Positions 22,135 through 34,030 of a stretch of DNA of 64,000 nucleotides are shown piece by piece (positions within the stretch are counted from its first letter, which is position 1; every line of letters starts with the position of its first letter). The stretch lies in NCBI GenBank assembly GCA_017979445.1, contig JADQWC010000082.1:1-64000 (forward strand), read 5' to 3'. The DNA comes from Akebia trifoliata (taxonomy: Eukaryota > Streptophyta > Magnoliopsida > Ranunculales > Lardizabalaceae). A program made the position numbers and the translations under genes. Below the pieces are notes generated by a model. The model was not told the DNA's origin. It did not search any database and was given only the letters and a program-made list of their open reading frames with translations.

Positions 22135-22335
22135 CAGGGGCAGAGTCAGGATTTTCCTCTTCGGGTGGCAACCAATAGCAAAAATATTTGTGAGGGCACT
22201 CAATAAAGAAATTTTTTTCTTTTTATGAAAAAAAATTTAGTGACCAAATTTTTTATCCGTCACTGTTATCTATTCTAATCACTCATCCTAATAGACTTTT
22301 AAAAAAAAAATTGAAGGGGGGGGGGGGGGGGGGAA
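22135..22335 (+). mobile_element. GGCGGAGCCAGGATT-type element with a poly-G tract
   Basis: Starts CAGGGGCAGAGTCAGGATTT, close to a common plant transposon terminus (CAGGGGCGGAGCCAGGATTT). It is followed by GGGTGGCAACCAATAGC and ends in an uninterrupted run of about 19 G at 22315-22333. Similar starts occur at 25885, 50965 and 55960. Confidence 0.4.
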
Positions 22336-22339
22336 CAAA

Positions 22340-23337
22340 TCTGCCACAGGATTCATGTGACCAAGGGATTAGTCTCACCAAAGGGTGGGGATGCCCACCA
22401 AAAAAATAAAAATCTGACCCATCCAAAGATGTGTAGAATAAAATCCTTGATCAAACTTTAATCAAATGAAATAAGTTTTTACGACTACCAAATTGGTGCA
22501 TTTTTTTTTTTAAATTGTGAGAACAACAGGGAGTAAAAGAATATGTTTGGTGGCAAGAGAAGGGAACTGCACCATTTGGTCGTTAGATTTCCAGCATTTT
22601 AATATTCATAAAGAGTATTAGCTTCTCTTTCCTTATTCAAGACTTAGAGATCACAAAGGTGGGTATAAAAATACATAATAAAAAATAAAAAGGGTAGAAC
22701 CTTGGCTTTTAAGATGGTGGTAGACGAGTCCGACTTTGAAGCGGACAGTTGCTTCAAAGACACGTGGCCTTTTAAATTTATGTCACCCCCTTGCACACTT
22801 CCACCAAAATTTGAGAAAGGCTCTGTCCAAGAGTTCTCCCTTCTACTCAAAGGGTGATTTCGTCTCTAGAATTTCTACTCTTTCACTAAGGGTTGGTAGA
22901 AAAAGTATAAAAGGTTCGACTGAAAAATTGGAAGAAAAAAGGAAAAGAAATGATCAGTCTCACCCTAAAATCCTAAACACAAGTTAATTTCACAGGACTG
23001 GCATGTTTATAAATAGAAATTGGTGTGGCAGTATAATTCTCCAATGGAAAAACTGTTCGAATCATGCAAGGAAAAAAGTTGGGCTGACAAAGTGAAATGG
23101 TGATACTAAACTTGCATTTATAATGGATGAGTAAATAAGATCAATGCCATTTAAAAGGAAAACTAAACAAAGAACTCCAACAGTAAAAATAGTGCCATTA
23201 CGCTTAGATATTAATAATTGTTGGTTTCTTGGTGATCCCTCTCCAGGTTGCAACTGTATAATAAGCTAATTCCCAATGTCAATGCCAATGCCAACAGAGA
23301 CATCTTCTGCTGCACCGAATGCAAACGTATATGGAAA
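22340..23337. other. 3' flank of the TFIIA gamma gene
   Basis: Contains the presumed 3' UTR and downstream flank of the TFIIA gamma gene. Overlapping 60-83-codon frames on both strands at 22.6-23.2 kb look like no known protein. Confidence 0.35.
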
Positions 23338-26300
23338 TTATTGCGAGAGTAGCTTCGAATCACATGCCACTATTTTAATCCTCCCAACTTCTTCCTGGCA
23401 TTCCTCATTTTTGAACACAGCATTCTGTAAGATGAAGGTCCATACATTGTCACAGAACCTGTAAGTGTGCAAATGACCCTGTAGCACACACAAATATACA
23501 TGAAGGTCTGGCTCAGTTTCCAAGCAAAGTAAAAGAACATATAAATGGTTGAAAGAATCAGTCGATGTAACTTTATTTTTATCTAGAGATAAAGATTTGC
23601 AAATACAAGGACATTTTTCAGACGTCTCTAAGGGATTATCACCAAACAATAAGTAGAAAACTTGACTAAATAGAATGGATCTGTTCAATCTAACTTTCCT
23701 TGCATCTAAAGAAAATATCAATTGAGTCACCAGCAATCAAGGAGCCGAGTAAAACCCTGAAGCTCTTTGATGAAAGAAGTTTTTCCATACTGATATTTAT
23801 TCTTTAATGCCAATGGAACCGACATGGGCTACGTTAATCATGTCTACCATCCCAAATAACGACACTGACAGATTGAGACAGCCAAGTGTGTGGAAAAAGT
23901 CAAATCTATTTATAATTTTTGAGATGATTATTACATGAGCTCTAAAAGGGTATTCATAGAGATTAGATATGTTAGTGAAGCTTGAGGTACCGATCAACAG
24001 GGAGATGGCATTTACTTTTATAACTAAGAGTTACTATTAATCAATTCATACGTTTTGCCAGTCGAGTTAAACCATACTTTTTTGTTAGCAGATTACTAAC
24101 CCTAAGTCGTTAGGAGTATTTAGAGGAGTATTCTCCAGAAGAAACATTGAGATTTCTTTTTTCGGTCTTTGAGTGAAGTGAACTCCGTGATTTTTCCCTG
24201 ATTTAGAGTTTTCCACGCAAACCCGTGTGTTGTGGTTGATTTCTTGGTTATGGTTTTCTTGTTCATTCTCTTCAATTGATTTTGGCATCCCAAAACTGTA
24301 GATTTGAGATTTATCCAACATCAACGAAGATATAAAAGATAAGCATAAAATGATCCTAATTAGCATAAATCACTCATAATATATAAATTTAAGTATTTAA
24401 TTACTAATAATTCTTAGTATAGAAAATACTAATTCATACATACTAAATATATACTAGTAACAAGATACACTGACAATGATGCAATGTATCTCATGCATCT
24501 TTATATGATGCATCTCATTCTCTAACAGGCTCCCACAACTGCATGGTCCTTTGAAGAAGGAAGATGTCATTGGTTCCATTGAATAAATGCCCTTAATCTC
24601 ATAAAGTAACATATTTATGGATGGCCAAAAATGCAATCATGCCTGCTAGTGGTCATCGCCTATCAATGAAATCCATCATCGTTGCATCCTATCATGACAT
24701 CTCCTAGGAGCTTACGAAGTAGGATTGTGATCCTTCAATGAAAAAACTATCATTGGAGAGACTTTAGATATAAAGAAAATGGAGATTGTGAAACATGGGT
24801 TAATAGACTAGAGAGGTTTGTAGAAATATAGAGAGGTAGATTTTTATCGAAAGAAGTAAAAAAAGTATTAAAGAAAAAATTTGGTCCATCGGTGGCGACA
24901 CACCAAGATTACTCTCACTAGAGCTCAAGCTCAAATACCAAGTAGAAAGTGAACATTATGAGTAACATTGTGGATGATTATGATATATTTATATGAACCC
25001 TAGTTGGATACTAATAGATTATATCAACAAATATATAAGAGATAAGCCTAATCTAAACATCCTATTAACATAAATCATTCCCAATATTTAAATTTAAACA
25101 TCTTAATCACCAATAATTCCAAACGTAGAAAATATTAATGATATTTCCATCACAACCTTCTATTTGTAACAAGATACATCGACAATGATACAATGCATCT
25201 TATGCATCTTTATATGATGCAGCTTATTCTCTAACAGTGGGTTCCTAACAATGATACAATCGTATCCCTCTTTACTTTAATGATTCTTTCAAGAGAAAAT
25301 GACTTCTAAAAGAGGGTGGGACTATTCCATCTTCCTCAAACTACTCTTTTCTATAGGTAAAAGGTCAGTGGGTTCGCAAGTGAAGTTGGATTCAAGGGGG
25401 TTTGAACCTAGGACATGAGAACAACACTCCACACATCTTACCAACTTGGCTAAGTTGACTCTTCAATTCCATAAACTATTTTATTAAGTTGTTAAACACA
25501 ACTGAACTTGTTGGGTAGTCTTCCCTCCTATAAACGTACTAATCGTTGTTAGGTTACTACACAAGTCGATGGTAATGTTTTCTTTTACATTCCATATATT
25601 CTGTTAAATATCATTTTGAAAATCTTTTAAGAGTACAACTAAGATATTCTTCTATAATACACATGCATGGATGCAAATTGTTTCAGGCTTCTTGAAGGTG
25701 TTGAATTAGAAACCTTGTATCTTAGACACCAAGCACATGTCTATGCCATTGTTACACAACATCATAAATACCTCAGTTATAGTGATCAAAAGGTTTATAT
25801 AAAAAAGCACTAGGATAGGATGCAAATTATAGAATCCTTGTAGGAGTAAGAAGTTTCCTTAATCAATGTTCCTATGTTTCACAACCAAGGGCGAAACCAG
25901 GATTTTTGGTCACTGGGGGCTAAGTTGTAACGAAGATCGAAAATGCTCTTTGGGTATATATATATATATATATAGAAAATTAAATTTCACAATCCTAAAA
26001 CTTTACAATGGATGTGTCAATGTAAATAACAATTACGAAGGGAAAATTTTACCTTTTAAGGATTTACCCAATCAAGTTATGTTGACTTTCTATCACATTT
26101 GACAAAAATAATTCCGACTACAATATAATTGACCAAAATAAAATCATACAGAAGCTCAGATCTACATCAATTCATAGAGATCACAACTAACTTTATATTT
26201 TGATTTTTAAAATATACAAAAAATAACTTCTAATACATATATTTTTAATAATTTAACTATGACTATGTCATTCAGTTTTGTCAGGAAAATTTTATCCATG

Positions 26301-27805
26301 GTATGAATTCAAACAACAAATTTATGCTTCAAGTGCAATCATTTTTGGACACTTCAAATCAGAGTGCTCAAACAAGGATAATAAAGCGAATGTGACAAAA
26401 GTCCATCTTTCTAAACTTAAGGCAAGTAATGAAGAAATCTATGAGCTTAATCTAAGCTATAGTGAAATTGAGAAATGTGGAGCATCATCATTGGATATTG
26501 AAAAAGATCATGAAGTAGCAATTACGTCAAAAGAGCCTAAGGAAGATATTTATGAAATAACATCTACAATTTTTGTTCATGATGCATTTTTTCCATCACC
26601 ACCTTAAATCGACTTAATCATCACAAACAAATACAATAGAGACTTTGTAAAGATAGAAGATCGCAATTTGAAGTTAATACTTCAACACACGAAGAAGAAT
26701 ATTCACCAAAAGGGATGAATCACAAATTATCACAATAATTCTCAAGTATTTTAAAACTCGATGACAAATTTTCTCCAACCAGAGGAGAATAATGCGGAAA
26801 ACAACCGATGATGAGAATTACTAGAACTTTATTTCGCTAGTGGCAAAATCTTCCCAATCAAGGAGAATTGATGGGGATATCAAATCTTAAAGAATAAATT
26901 TTTATTTTTATTTAGATTTTTGTTTTAGGACTTTATTTTTATATTTTTTTGGCTTATTTTGATGTTTTATTTACTTATGATCTTAGTATAATATTTTGAG
27001 TCAGCTTATAGTAATTTTAGTTCGTCTTTTACTTAGATTTAGTAGGGTTTGAAAATTAGATAAGAGAAAGTTACGAGCATAAGGTTATTTATTTGTATTT
27101 TAGTTTGACTAAGATTCTTGATTTATTTTCGTTCTATAGCTTGTATTAGGGTTTTTCTAACAATGAATAATAAATGATGAATGATGAATGAAAAAAAGTT
27201 TGAGCTTGATCTTCCCAACAATGGGTGTGATGTAAGTCATTGTTCTTGATTCTTGAAACCACTTCATTGATTCTTGATTCTTGAAACCAACAAACCTCCA
27301 CCATTAACCTTTAACTATTTTCATCTATTAATTGCGAAAATAAATATTTTACTTTTGGTTTTACCCTATCTTAGTCCAAATCCTTAACCCAATCCTAAAC
27401 CAAATTTCATTTTCTTATCTCCTCTCACCGTCTTGTATCAAATACCCTACTCAAAATCTAAAAACAATGAGAACATGAATTAATAAACAGATTACCTTGA
27501 TAGAGACTTTGCTCTTAACTTGGGTTTCCAAAGCTTCCGCTATAGACTGAGAACCACAACAGATGAATATAACAGACATTAAATTTCCAAACTACGAGTT
27601 TAACACCCAAAAAATATATATGTATATATAAAAATGTAGTTTCTCTCAACAATCAAAACCCACTTGTGATCCTAACCTTGTCAAATTGAACAAGAACTTG
27701 TATTGCAAGCTCAGCAGTGAGAGACCCATTCGATACCATCTCATCCAACGTCTCTGTCAAACACATCCCAATCGTCGACCTTCGGTACAGCTCGAACGTC
27801 GCCAT
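23338..27805 (-). CDS. TFIIA-S: TFIIA gamma (small) subunit
   Basis: Intact three-exon gene of 106 codons. Exons in coding order: 27805-27677 (43 codons, beginning MATFELYRRSTIGMCLTETL), 27546-27496 (17 codons, ALETQVKSKVSIK) and 23478-23338 (46 codons, beginning GHLHTYRFCDNVWTFILQNA and ending ACDSKLLSQ). All junctions are GT-AG and in phase, and the length equals that of plant TFIIA gamma. The product is the small subunit of general transcription factor IIA, which binds TBP on TATA DNA in the nucleus. The N-terminal part forms the four-helix bundle and the C-terminal exon the beta-barrel. Intron 2 is 4.0 kb, very long for a 106-codon gene, and contains a TRIM-like element, a SINE and a gag fragment. 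A GT donor near 28089 suggests a 5' UTR intron. The assignment is secure. Confidence 0.96.
24290..25236 (-). mobile_element. TRIM-like LTR retroelement in TFIIA gamma intron 2
   Basis: Two direct repeats of about 230 bases or more start on the minus strand at 25236 (TGTTAGAGAATAAGCTGCAT) and 24527 (TGTTAGAGAATGAGATGCAT) and stay similar through GATGCAT, CTTGTTAC and AATATTTAAA-like segments. Inside the first repeat's end, TGGTATTTGAGC (24940-24929) matches the initiator-Met tRNA primer-binding site TGGTATCAGAGC. A purine-rich GTTGTGGGAGCC precedes the second repeat. The internal region is only about 400 bases with no coding capacity. The far end of the 3' repeat is diverged or truncated near 24290. 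Confidence 0.7.
25355..25465 (-). mobile_element. tRNA-derived SINE remnant in TFIIA gamma intron 2
   Basis: Minus strand has CTTAGCCAAGTTGGTAAGA (box A-like), then CTAGGTTCAAACCCCC (close to box B GGTTCGANNCC) about 35 bases on. Confidence 0.55.
25884..25980 (+). repeat. GGCGGAGCCAGGATT-like terminus and (TA)n tract
   Basis: AAGGGCGAAACCAGGATTTT resembles the transposon terminus seen at 22135 and 55960. A (TA)n tract follows at about 25955-25974. The element is otherwise undefined. Confidence 0.35.
26278..26607 (+). pseudogene. Retrotransposon gag-like fragment
   Basis: A 109-codon open frame contains IIFGHFKSEC, which looks like the second half of a CCHC zinc knuckle (normally C-x2-C-x4-H-x4-C) as in copia gag proteins; the leading cysteines are gone. 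The rest is charged and unrecognised. It lies antisense inside TFIIA gamma intron 2. It is a remnant and I assign no function. Confidence 0.4.
26608..27490. other. Probable LTR-retrotransposon debris in TFIIA gamma intron 2
   Basis: A purine-rich AAGGAGAATTGATGGGGAT near 26861 resembles a polypurine tract next to an LTR start. The following AT-rich 400 bases and a repeated TTCTTGATTCTTGAAACCA near 27250-27290 could be LTR. No partner was found, so this is tentative. Confidence 0.3.
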
Positions 27806-28250
27806 TTCTTATCTCGATCTACCAAACACTTCCCACATTTTCAAATTCAAGAATCGCAAGGGTAACGTAGAAATTGAATCAATAAATCAATAACCTAATT
27901 CACCGAAGAAAACGTTTAGAATAAATTTAATTTTTTCGAAAGTAATCAAATCCCTAATTCACATTGAGACCTACAAATTTGGGAAGCGTAAATAGATTCT
28001 AATGAAGCTCAAAATTTTAAATTTAATAAGAAATCAAGATCAATTAAACAAAAAACTAAGAAGAAATGAGTGCTAAGATCGAAATTTACAGATGAGGTGA
28101 GAAGTTGATGCAGCTACTTCAGGTGCTATTTAATTAGTCAAGAAGTGTGTTCGAAAGGATGAAGGAATGGGGTTTTTATACCCTCGAATTTGTGGGAGGA
28201 GCTGATAAGCTTGATAAGAAGACGAATATAACCCCCCCCCCAACCCATTT
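27806..28250 (-). promoter_or_regulatory. TFIIA gamma promoter and 5' leader
   Basis: GTATAAAAA on the minus strand at 28182-28174 is a good TATA box candidate. A leader of about 350 bases follows, with a plausible intron donor (CT|GTAAATTT) near 28089. A poly-C run lies at about 28232-28241, just beyond the TATA box. Confidence 0.45.
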
Positions 28251-28254
28251 TTTT

Positions 28255-28440
28255 AAAGAAAAAATGATTTTCTAATGCACGTGACATACTATCGCAGAAC
28301 TATAGATCATTTGCCTCGGGATACATAAGAAAAAGATTTATGGTTATGCATATCCCGAGTCAAATGATCTACGATTCTGTGATGGGGGCGTATGTCCGAG
28401 GAGGTGTCAAAAATCATTATTCTTTTAAAAATTCGGTTGA
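28255..28440. mobile_element. Family B hairpin MITE
   Basis: Core pair ATAGATCATTTGCCTCGGGAT / CCCGAGTCAAATGATCTAC, with an outer pair AAAAAATGATTTT / AAAATCATTATTCTTTTAAA. One of at least twelve copies sharing the AACCATAGATCTTTTTCCTTGGGATACA-type core. Confidence 0.65.
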
Positions 28441-28654
28441 TTGACTCGTACGAGTCGGAACAAAATTAGAAATTACAAAGCAATTTGACGATCGTGAATT
28501 TGGGGAACACTTTGACTCGTCTAGTCTGTGATGCAAATCATCCCCAATTTTCTTAAATTTTTGTCGAGTCAAAAAGTTTAAATTGAAGGAATGAGAGGAA
28601 AATTCTCTTTTCGCCTTTTTTTTCAAGTCATGATAAACTAACTAAAAAGAAAGC

Positions 28655-28805
28655 CATTCAAAATTCACTCGATGATGAGGAATGTGCACAGAACCATAGA
28701 TCTTTTTCCTTGTGTACCTTTTTCTTTGGGATACACAAGGAAAAAGATCTATGATTTCATACTCACATCCACGTCAACGAGTGAAATTCAAATAACTATT
28801 TTCAA
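28655..28805. mobile_element. Family B hairpin MITE
   Basis: Core pair CATAGATCTTTTTCCTTGTG / CACAAGGAAAAAGATCTATG is perfect. The outer pair is TTCACTCGATGATG / CAACGAGTGAA, unlike the outer arms of other copies. Confidence 0.8.
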
Positions 28806-28809
28806 GTTA

Positions 28810-30640
28810 ATTTATCACAATTCCTTTTTCTATGGGAAAATATTTTAATGAACGATAATATAGAAACTCCTTTCTACATACCCTTAACTTTTAGGATAAT
28901 TTAATAATTTAGTAAAATACTTCACCTTTTTTAACTTGCCTAAGTTTATCAATGGTTAATGTGATCCATTCGATGATACAAATTGGGAATGATATACACT
29001 ACTAATTTTGAAGATTTAGATTTAATTTTCAAACTATTTCAAGATTCACTATTTTGGGTAGAAAAATCGACCTCAAAAATCCATTTTTTATGTCAAAATC
29101 ACCATGCTTGTATGGAGATTCAATGAAAATAATGACGTTTGGTTGGAGAATTGTGTATAAATTTGGCGTAAAATTTGAATAATGGTCAACGCCTCCTCCA
29201 GCAGCCCAACTCACTTTCTTTCTCCCTCTTTTTTTTTTTTCTTTCATTTCATTACTATTTAGATAACCACCTTTGTCATCCCTTCTTTTAATGCCCTAGC
29301 AGCAGAACCTCTACCTCTTATTCGTCCCTTCGACAGCAGGCCAATTAAGATGCCTTCATTCAACGCCGTATCTAAATCCTTTCTTTCTCTCTTCCTTCCA
29401 ACTCCACAACCCGTAGCTGAACTACTCTCTTCCTCTTTAATTTACGTTCAGCCTAACCAGGACTTTCTCTCTTCTTCGTTTCACATATCGTCAAACATCC
29501 TCTCTTCTCATTTTCCTGTTTCATAACCAGCCAACACTTTTCATTCTTATTTTGTTAAAATCTACCTATAATCATCCCTATAACACTCGCAAGCTTTTGT
29601 TGGATCCGATTTGAAGGGATTACACCACAGCACATCCTAATCATTCGAGGTGAGTGTGTTTATTAGTCGTTGTCTTATTTTTATTTTTTTACTTTTCTTC
29701 CTTTTCGCTTATATCTTATATAAGAAATATTTTAGTTCGAACTAGGCCTTTAATAGTATAGATTTCTTGAGTTTACGTTTGTTTAAACTATTTATGAACA
29801 GTTTTTTAGGTTTTATCTATTCAATAAGTTTTATTTTTTTATGTTCACATTTATGATCATCCTACATTTTCTTTATTCTTTTGATCGTAGTAGGTTTCTT
29901 TTTTTTTTTTTTACATAGTAATTTCATTGATAATGTCATTCTCTTAGTAATTCATACCTAGGTTATAGTCATACTAATTCATTCTAACATGGTGAGACTT
30001 GAAGCATGCAAGATTTACTTTAAGGAGAATGACATTATCAATTAATTTCAAGCCCATAACTTCATCCCTTCGAAGAGAGTAGATCATTAGGAGAGAAAGA
30101 TGAGCTCTCTTTAAAGAACATTAGTAGAATAAAAAATGGGTTAGGTAATTTTACAAGAGGATAAAAAAAGTGATGTCATAGCAAAAAAATAAAGAATATC
30201 TACAGGCATGTATCCTCATCTCATACATAATTTAACATAAAATGGATAATGTATTATAAGTAAAAGTTGGTGTGTCAGTATAAGTTTTATTTTATATTAA
30301 AAGGCAATAATTTTACACATCATTATGCTATTTAAAAACATCTTAAGCGATTTATGCTAACCTCAACCCGGGGGGTTAATATACATTGAGGATCTCCTCG
30401 ATATGATTCTTGGGCTTCCCAAGAAAAAATGACTCGAGAGAAAAAGTGCAATATCTCTAGAAGATAAGAACTAATATCTAATGAAGTCTGCATTTTTCTT
30501 CAAATTCTAACAGTCATGTTGATGGAGAGACTCAACCATGGGTTGAGCCTAGATAAGTCCTCAAGGCAGAAAAACCCTATAAACTCTGATCTAGAGCTAT
30601 CAATTCGGCCAACTATCGGCCTATTATCCCAGCCCAGCTT
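28810..30640. other. No recognised gene
   Basis: A CT-rich stretch with a Met-initiated frame at about 29352 (58 codons, rich in Ser/Leu/Phe) precedes a GGTGAGTG-type donor near 29650. It could be a leader exon or LTR of something lost, but I recognise no domain. The rest is AT-rich. A diverged dispersed-repeat segment lies at 30380-30600. Confidence 0.3.
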
Positions 30641-30644
30641 ACTA

Positions 30645-30835
30645 AAAAATAGTCTGTGATAATATGAGTCCCCCACATGGCATACTCAATCGACTCCCCT
30701 CACGTGGGGTGTGCCAGAACCATAGACTTTATCCCTCAGGATACACAACTGCATATCACCATAAATCTGTGCAGTTGTGTATATGGGGATGTGTAGTTTA
30801 TCCCGAAGCATAAAGTACTCCAAGGCCACCAAGTA
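30645..30835. mobile_element. Family B hairpin MITE
   Basis: Left arm GTGATAATATGAGTCCCCCA and CATGGCATACTCAATCGACT match the arms of the copies at 34.0 and 54.3 kb. Core: CAGAACCATAGACTTTATCC and the inner pair CACAACTGCATAT / TGTGCAGTTGTG. The right outer arm is missing, so it is truncated. Confidence 0.65.
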
Positions 30836-30899
30836 CTTACTCATTCACCATGTTCTTCAGAAATTGGGGTTCAATAGTTTATCTAATTTCTTGGCAGCT

Positions 30900-31960
30900 T
30901 GAGAGAAGTAGAAATGCTGACATCAATGTCGATCCTCCAAATGTCTCTTAACTCCCATACCCTCTCGAAACCTTTCTTCAACTAGGGTTTTAACTAGTTC
31001 AGATCAAACCAATCTCATGTCCCAAATTTCTCATCTTTTGATCCAAACCTCCATTTTTTCCGCCAATTCGACTGTAATTCAAATGGGTGGAGGTCCCTGA
31101 ACATTCCTAGGAGGGGTATCGAAGTGGCAATGGAAGCGAATGCAAGCGAAGAAGGCAAAACAAATCCTTAAGGCACGCCTTTCTAGAGAGAAACAGATAT
31201 ATGAGATGCACAAAAGGGCTGAAGTAAAAGTTGCAATTACAGAGCTCGAGAAATCGTGGGAGCTCATTGAGAGAGCCACAACATTGTTCTCAGTGAAAGC
31301 GGATGAATAATTAGAGGTTTTGGCTAATAGGTTCCAGAGGCCTGGTGAGTTCAATTTGTAGTCTAAGCAGGATGGACCACAGCTGTTTCAAACTGCTAAT
31401 GGACTCCCTTCGGCTCAATTTTTCCCGAAAGGGGTTGTTCATAGTGTTAAACCTTACGGGAGAATTATGGGTTCTGCAGAGGTTGATGAGGAATTGAGTT
31501 CATCATATTCGGACTCTTTTGTAGAAAATGGGTCTAGGAGATCGAAAAAGCTCTCTAATCACAGAAGCAGAGAGGGTTCAGATAGTCAAGGAGAGAATTG
31601 AGTTGTGGATAGTTCGAATTCAAAGAATTTGATTATTTCACATAGGAGAGAGAAAAGGGTAGAAATTCGTGGAAGATTGAGGAACAAAGGAAATAGGCAA
31701 AACATTGGGTCAAGAAATTCGCATAAATTGGCGTCAGAGCAATATACATTTGATACAGAAAAGTGAGAGAAGATTATGTTGCCTCGTGGAGGAAAATATG
31801 GTGGTAGTGTTGGTCAGTAAAAGACACGTACGGGAGAAGTCTACAATATGAATTTGAAAGGGGATGGAAGTTATGAATTTCAAACAAATCGAGAAAAGTA
31901 TGACATGAATGTTGGTTCAGAGGATGCATTCAAATTTGATTCGTACTAGTTGGAGAAACC
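30900..31960 (+). pseudogene. DEAD-box RNA helicase (RH48-type) N-terminal pseudogene
   Basis: Similar to the N-terminal, pre-helicase region of plant DEAD-box helicases of the RH48/RH33 group, which work in organelle or nuclear RNA metabolism. Readable pieces: VSKWQWKRMQAKKAKQILKA, LSREKQIYEMHKRAEVKVA, WELIERATTLFSVKADE, LANRFQRPGEF and LPSAQFFPKGVVHSVKPYGR. Stops interrupt the frame repeatedly (after SVKADE, after FNL, near SQGEN, after FDTEK and later), and a frame change lies near 31085. The helicase core motifs (DEAD, SAT) are absent, so the copy is 3'-truncated. No intron is visible in the readable part, which fits a processed or partial copy. Confidence 0.8.
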
Positions 31961-34030
31961 ATGACAATCTACACATCCACATTTCCGAGGAGTTTATGTG
32001 AGTCTGAAATATCAAATTAGGTAATGGTTTCCACATACCACCATTTGGAGGTTTATGTCTATATATTCATGCTTGATTTCTGATTCTTAACCCATTGGAT
32101 GCTACATTTAAGCTGTGAACTGGTTTCTTTGAAGTCCCATACATGCCATAGATTTTTTTCATCCGAAGTAATAATTGTGTATTCTATAGACCAATGAAGA
32201 TGGAATTTAATGGAAGAACATGATCATTCATCAGACCCAAAAATTTCTGATAAGGCCTTTTTGATTCTGATAATAGGCCATTGTAAGAATTGTACGTGAT
32301 TAAGTGCAACATTAGAAATTGGAGTGAACTTTTGGATGAGTTTAGGTTGAAAAAATTCCCAAAAAAATGTTGGAGACCAGAGGCTCATAAAACAAAATAT
32401 GATATTACTCTGATTCTATCAAAAAGGATTTATTTATAACAGATTGATGAAGAGGACATGCAAGTAGAAGTTATATTTGCATAAGAAACTTTTATATTTG
32501 CACTTGCTTGTGATCTCGTTCTATGATTGGTTTTCCTTTGACCTCTTTATGGGTGCAGTGTAGTTAAGGGCGAAAGGCGAAAAGACCTCAAAGTGCCTAG
32601 GGCGAGGCACACGCCTGAGTGATATAAGGCACAATAAAAGTATGAAATTATATAAATCAAAACTTAAATAGTGAGCGTAGGTTCTATATATTCTACATTT
32701 ACAACATGTATAAAATACATAAATCATATTTATATACAAATATTTAGTATTTCTTTTTTGATCGATGCAAATATTTAGTATTTCAATCTCTATAAATAGG
32801 TAATTAGGCTAAATCTCTATCAGCAATTGTACACACAAGTAAAAAACTAACAATAAAATCAAGTATGAATAAAATATCATAGAAGGAACTATGAACCATA
32901 AATTAAACTAAATTTCAAAGTTTAAGATGCAGTTGAAAAATCCCATTCAATATCCTTACACTAAGGGTATGATCAACAAGAGATAAGTTTCAAAATTCAA
33001 AGTATCAAAAATGCGCAAGCGGCAAAGCATCACTCATCATCGTCAAGTAACACATAACCGTCATCAATGTTCTCATCGTCAGATGATTTAAACAGTGAAA
33101 AAGAAAGACAAGATAAAAACACTTCTAGACGAGGATCCGATCAAGCGAAGCCAACGCAAAAACAAACACTGAGGAAATCGCACATCAACACAATCGAACA
33201 CACATAAAATAACCAGATATCATGGTAGATGAACAACCCCGATCATCAAAATAGAGAATAGTTCACAAGTAAATAAAATAAACAGAGGAGAAGATCCTGC
33301 AAACATGTTAGATAACTGCATGGATGAAGAACATCAGATCCGGAACTAAACTCAATAAACTAATTAAAAAAATAAAAAATAAAAAGCGGTAATAAACATC
33401 TTCACATCTAAGAACACAAAATCAATCAAACAGCAACAAATCACAAAAACACAACTAGCGTATCAAAAAAAGTTGAATCCAATCCTTCAGATAAAACTCG
33501 AACCCTAGCATATCAAATTCAGAACAAATTCAGATGATACATACGAAGAAATCTATCAAGGTTTTGGATAGATAAAAAAACGAAGAAGATTATAACTCAA
33601 ACCCTAAAAGAAAGAGAGAGAGAGAACCGAAGATCTGACCTTGAACCGCAGAACTATAGAAATCGCCTCGTCGATACTGTATCGAAGGAAGAGGAGAGGA
33701 AATAAAGACCTAATGGATTTAAATAGTGATCTGAAAGCCTCGTTCAATTGGATTCTTCTCGAGATAGTGGTCCAAACAAATATACTTTTTTTTTACTTTG
33801 GACTGGATTTCATCTCACATGATGACGTGCAGCCATGCTTTCCATTGAACGATGGAAAGACGAAAGTGCCCTTTACACAATTGGAGAATGATGTCTGACT
33901 CCTTTCCCTTGTCAAACGGACCATATTTTTAAAAATCGTTCGAGATCGAGATGACTCGTCCGAGAAGGATTTTAAATGTGAATCGTCCTTCACATTGAGT
34001 TGTCTAAGATCAAAAACAACTCATTCAGTA
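31961..34030. other. No recognised gene
   Basis: AT-rich. GTTAAGGGCGAAAGGCG and GGGCGAGGCACACGCC near 32570-32620 resemble a MITE terminus common in plants. A minus-strand acidic tail, FKSSDDENIDDGY then LLDDDE and a stop (about 33090-33030), could be the last exon of a decayed gene, but nothing upstream supports it. Confidence 0.3.

Noticed and set aside
26278..26607. A novel small protein-coding gene
   Set aside because: The half zinc knuckle and intronic position fit a gag remnant better, and no promoter or start context supports a gene.
33030..33090. Acidic tail FKSSDDENIDDGY..LLDDDE as a gene 3' end
   Set aside because: Only about 20 codons with no supporting exon, splice site pair or recognised family.
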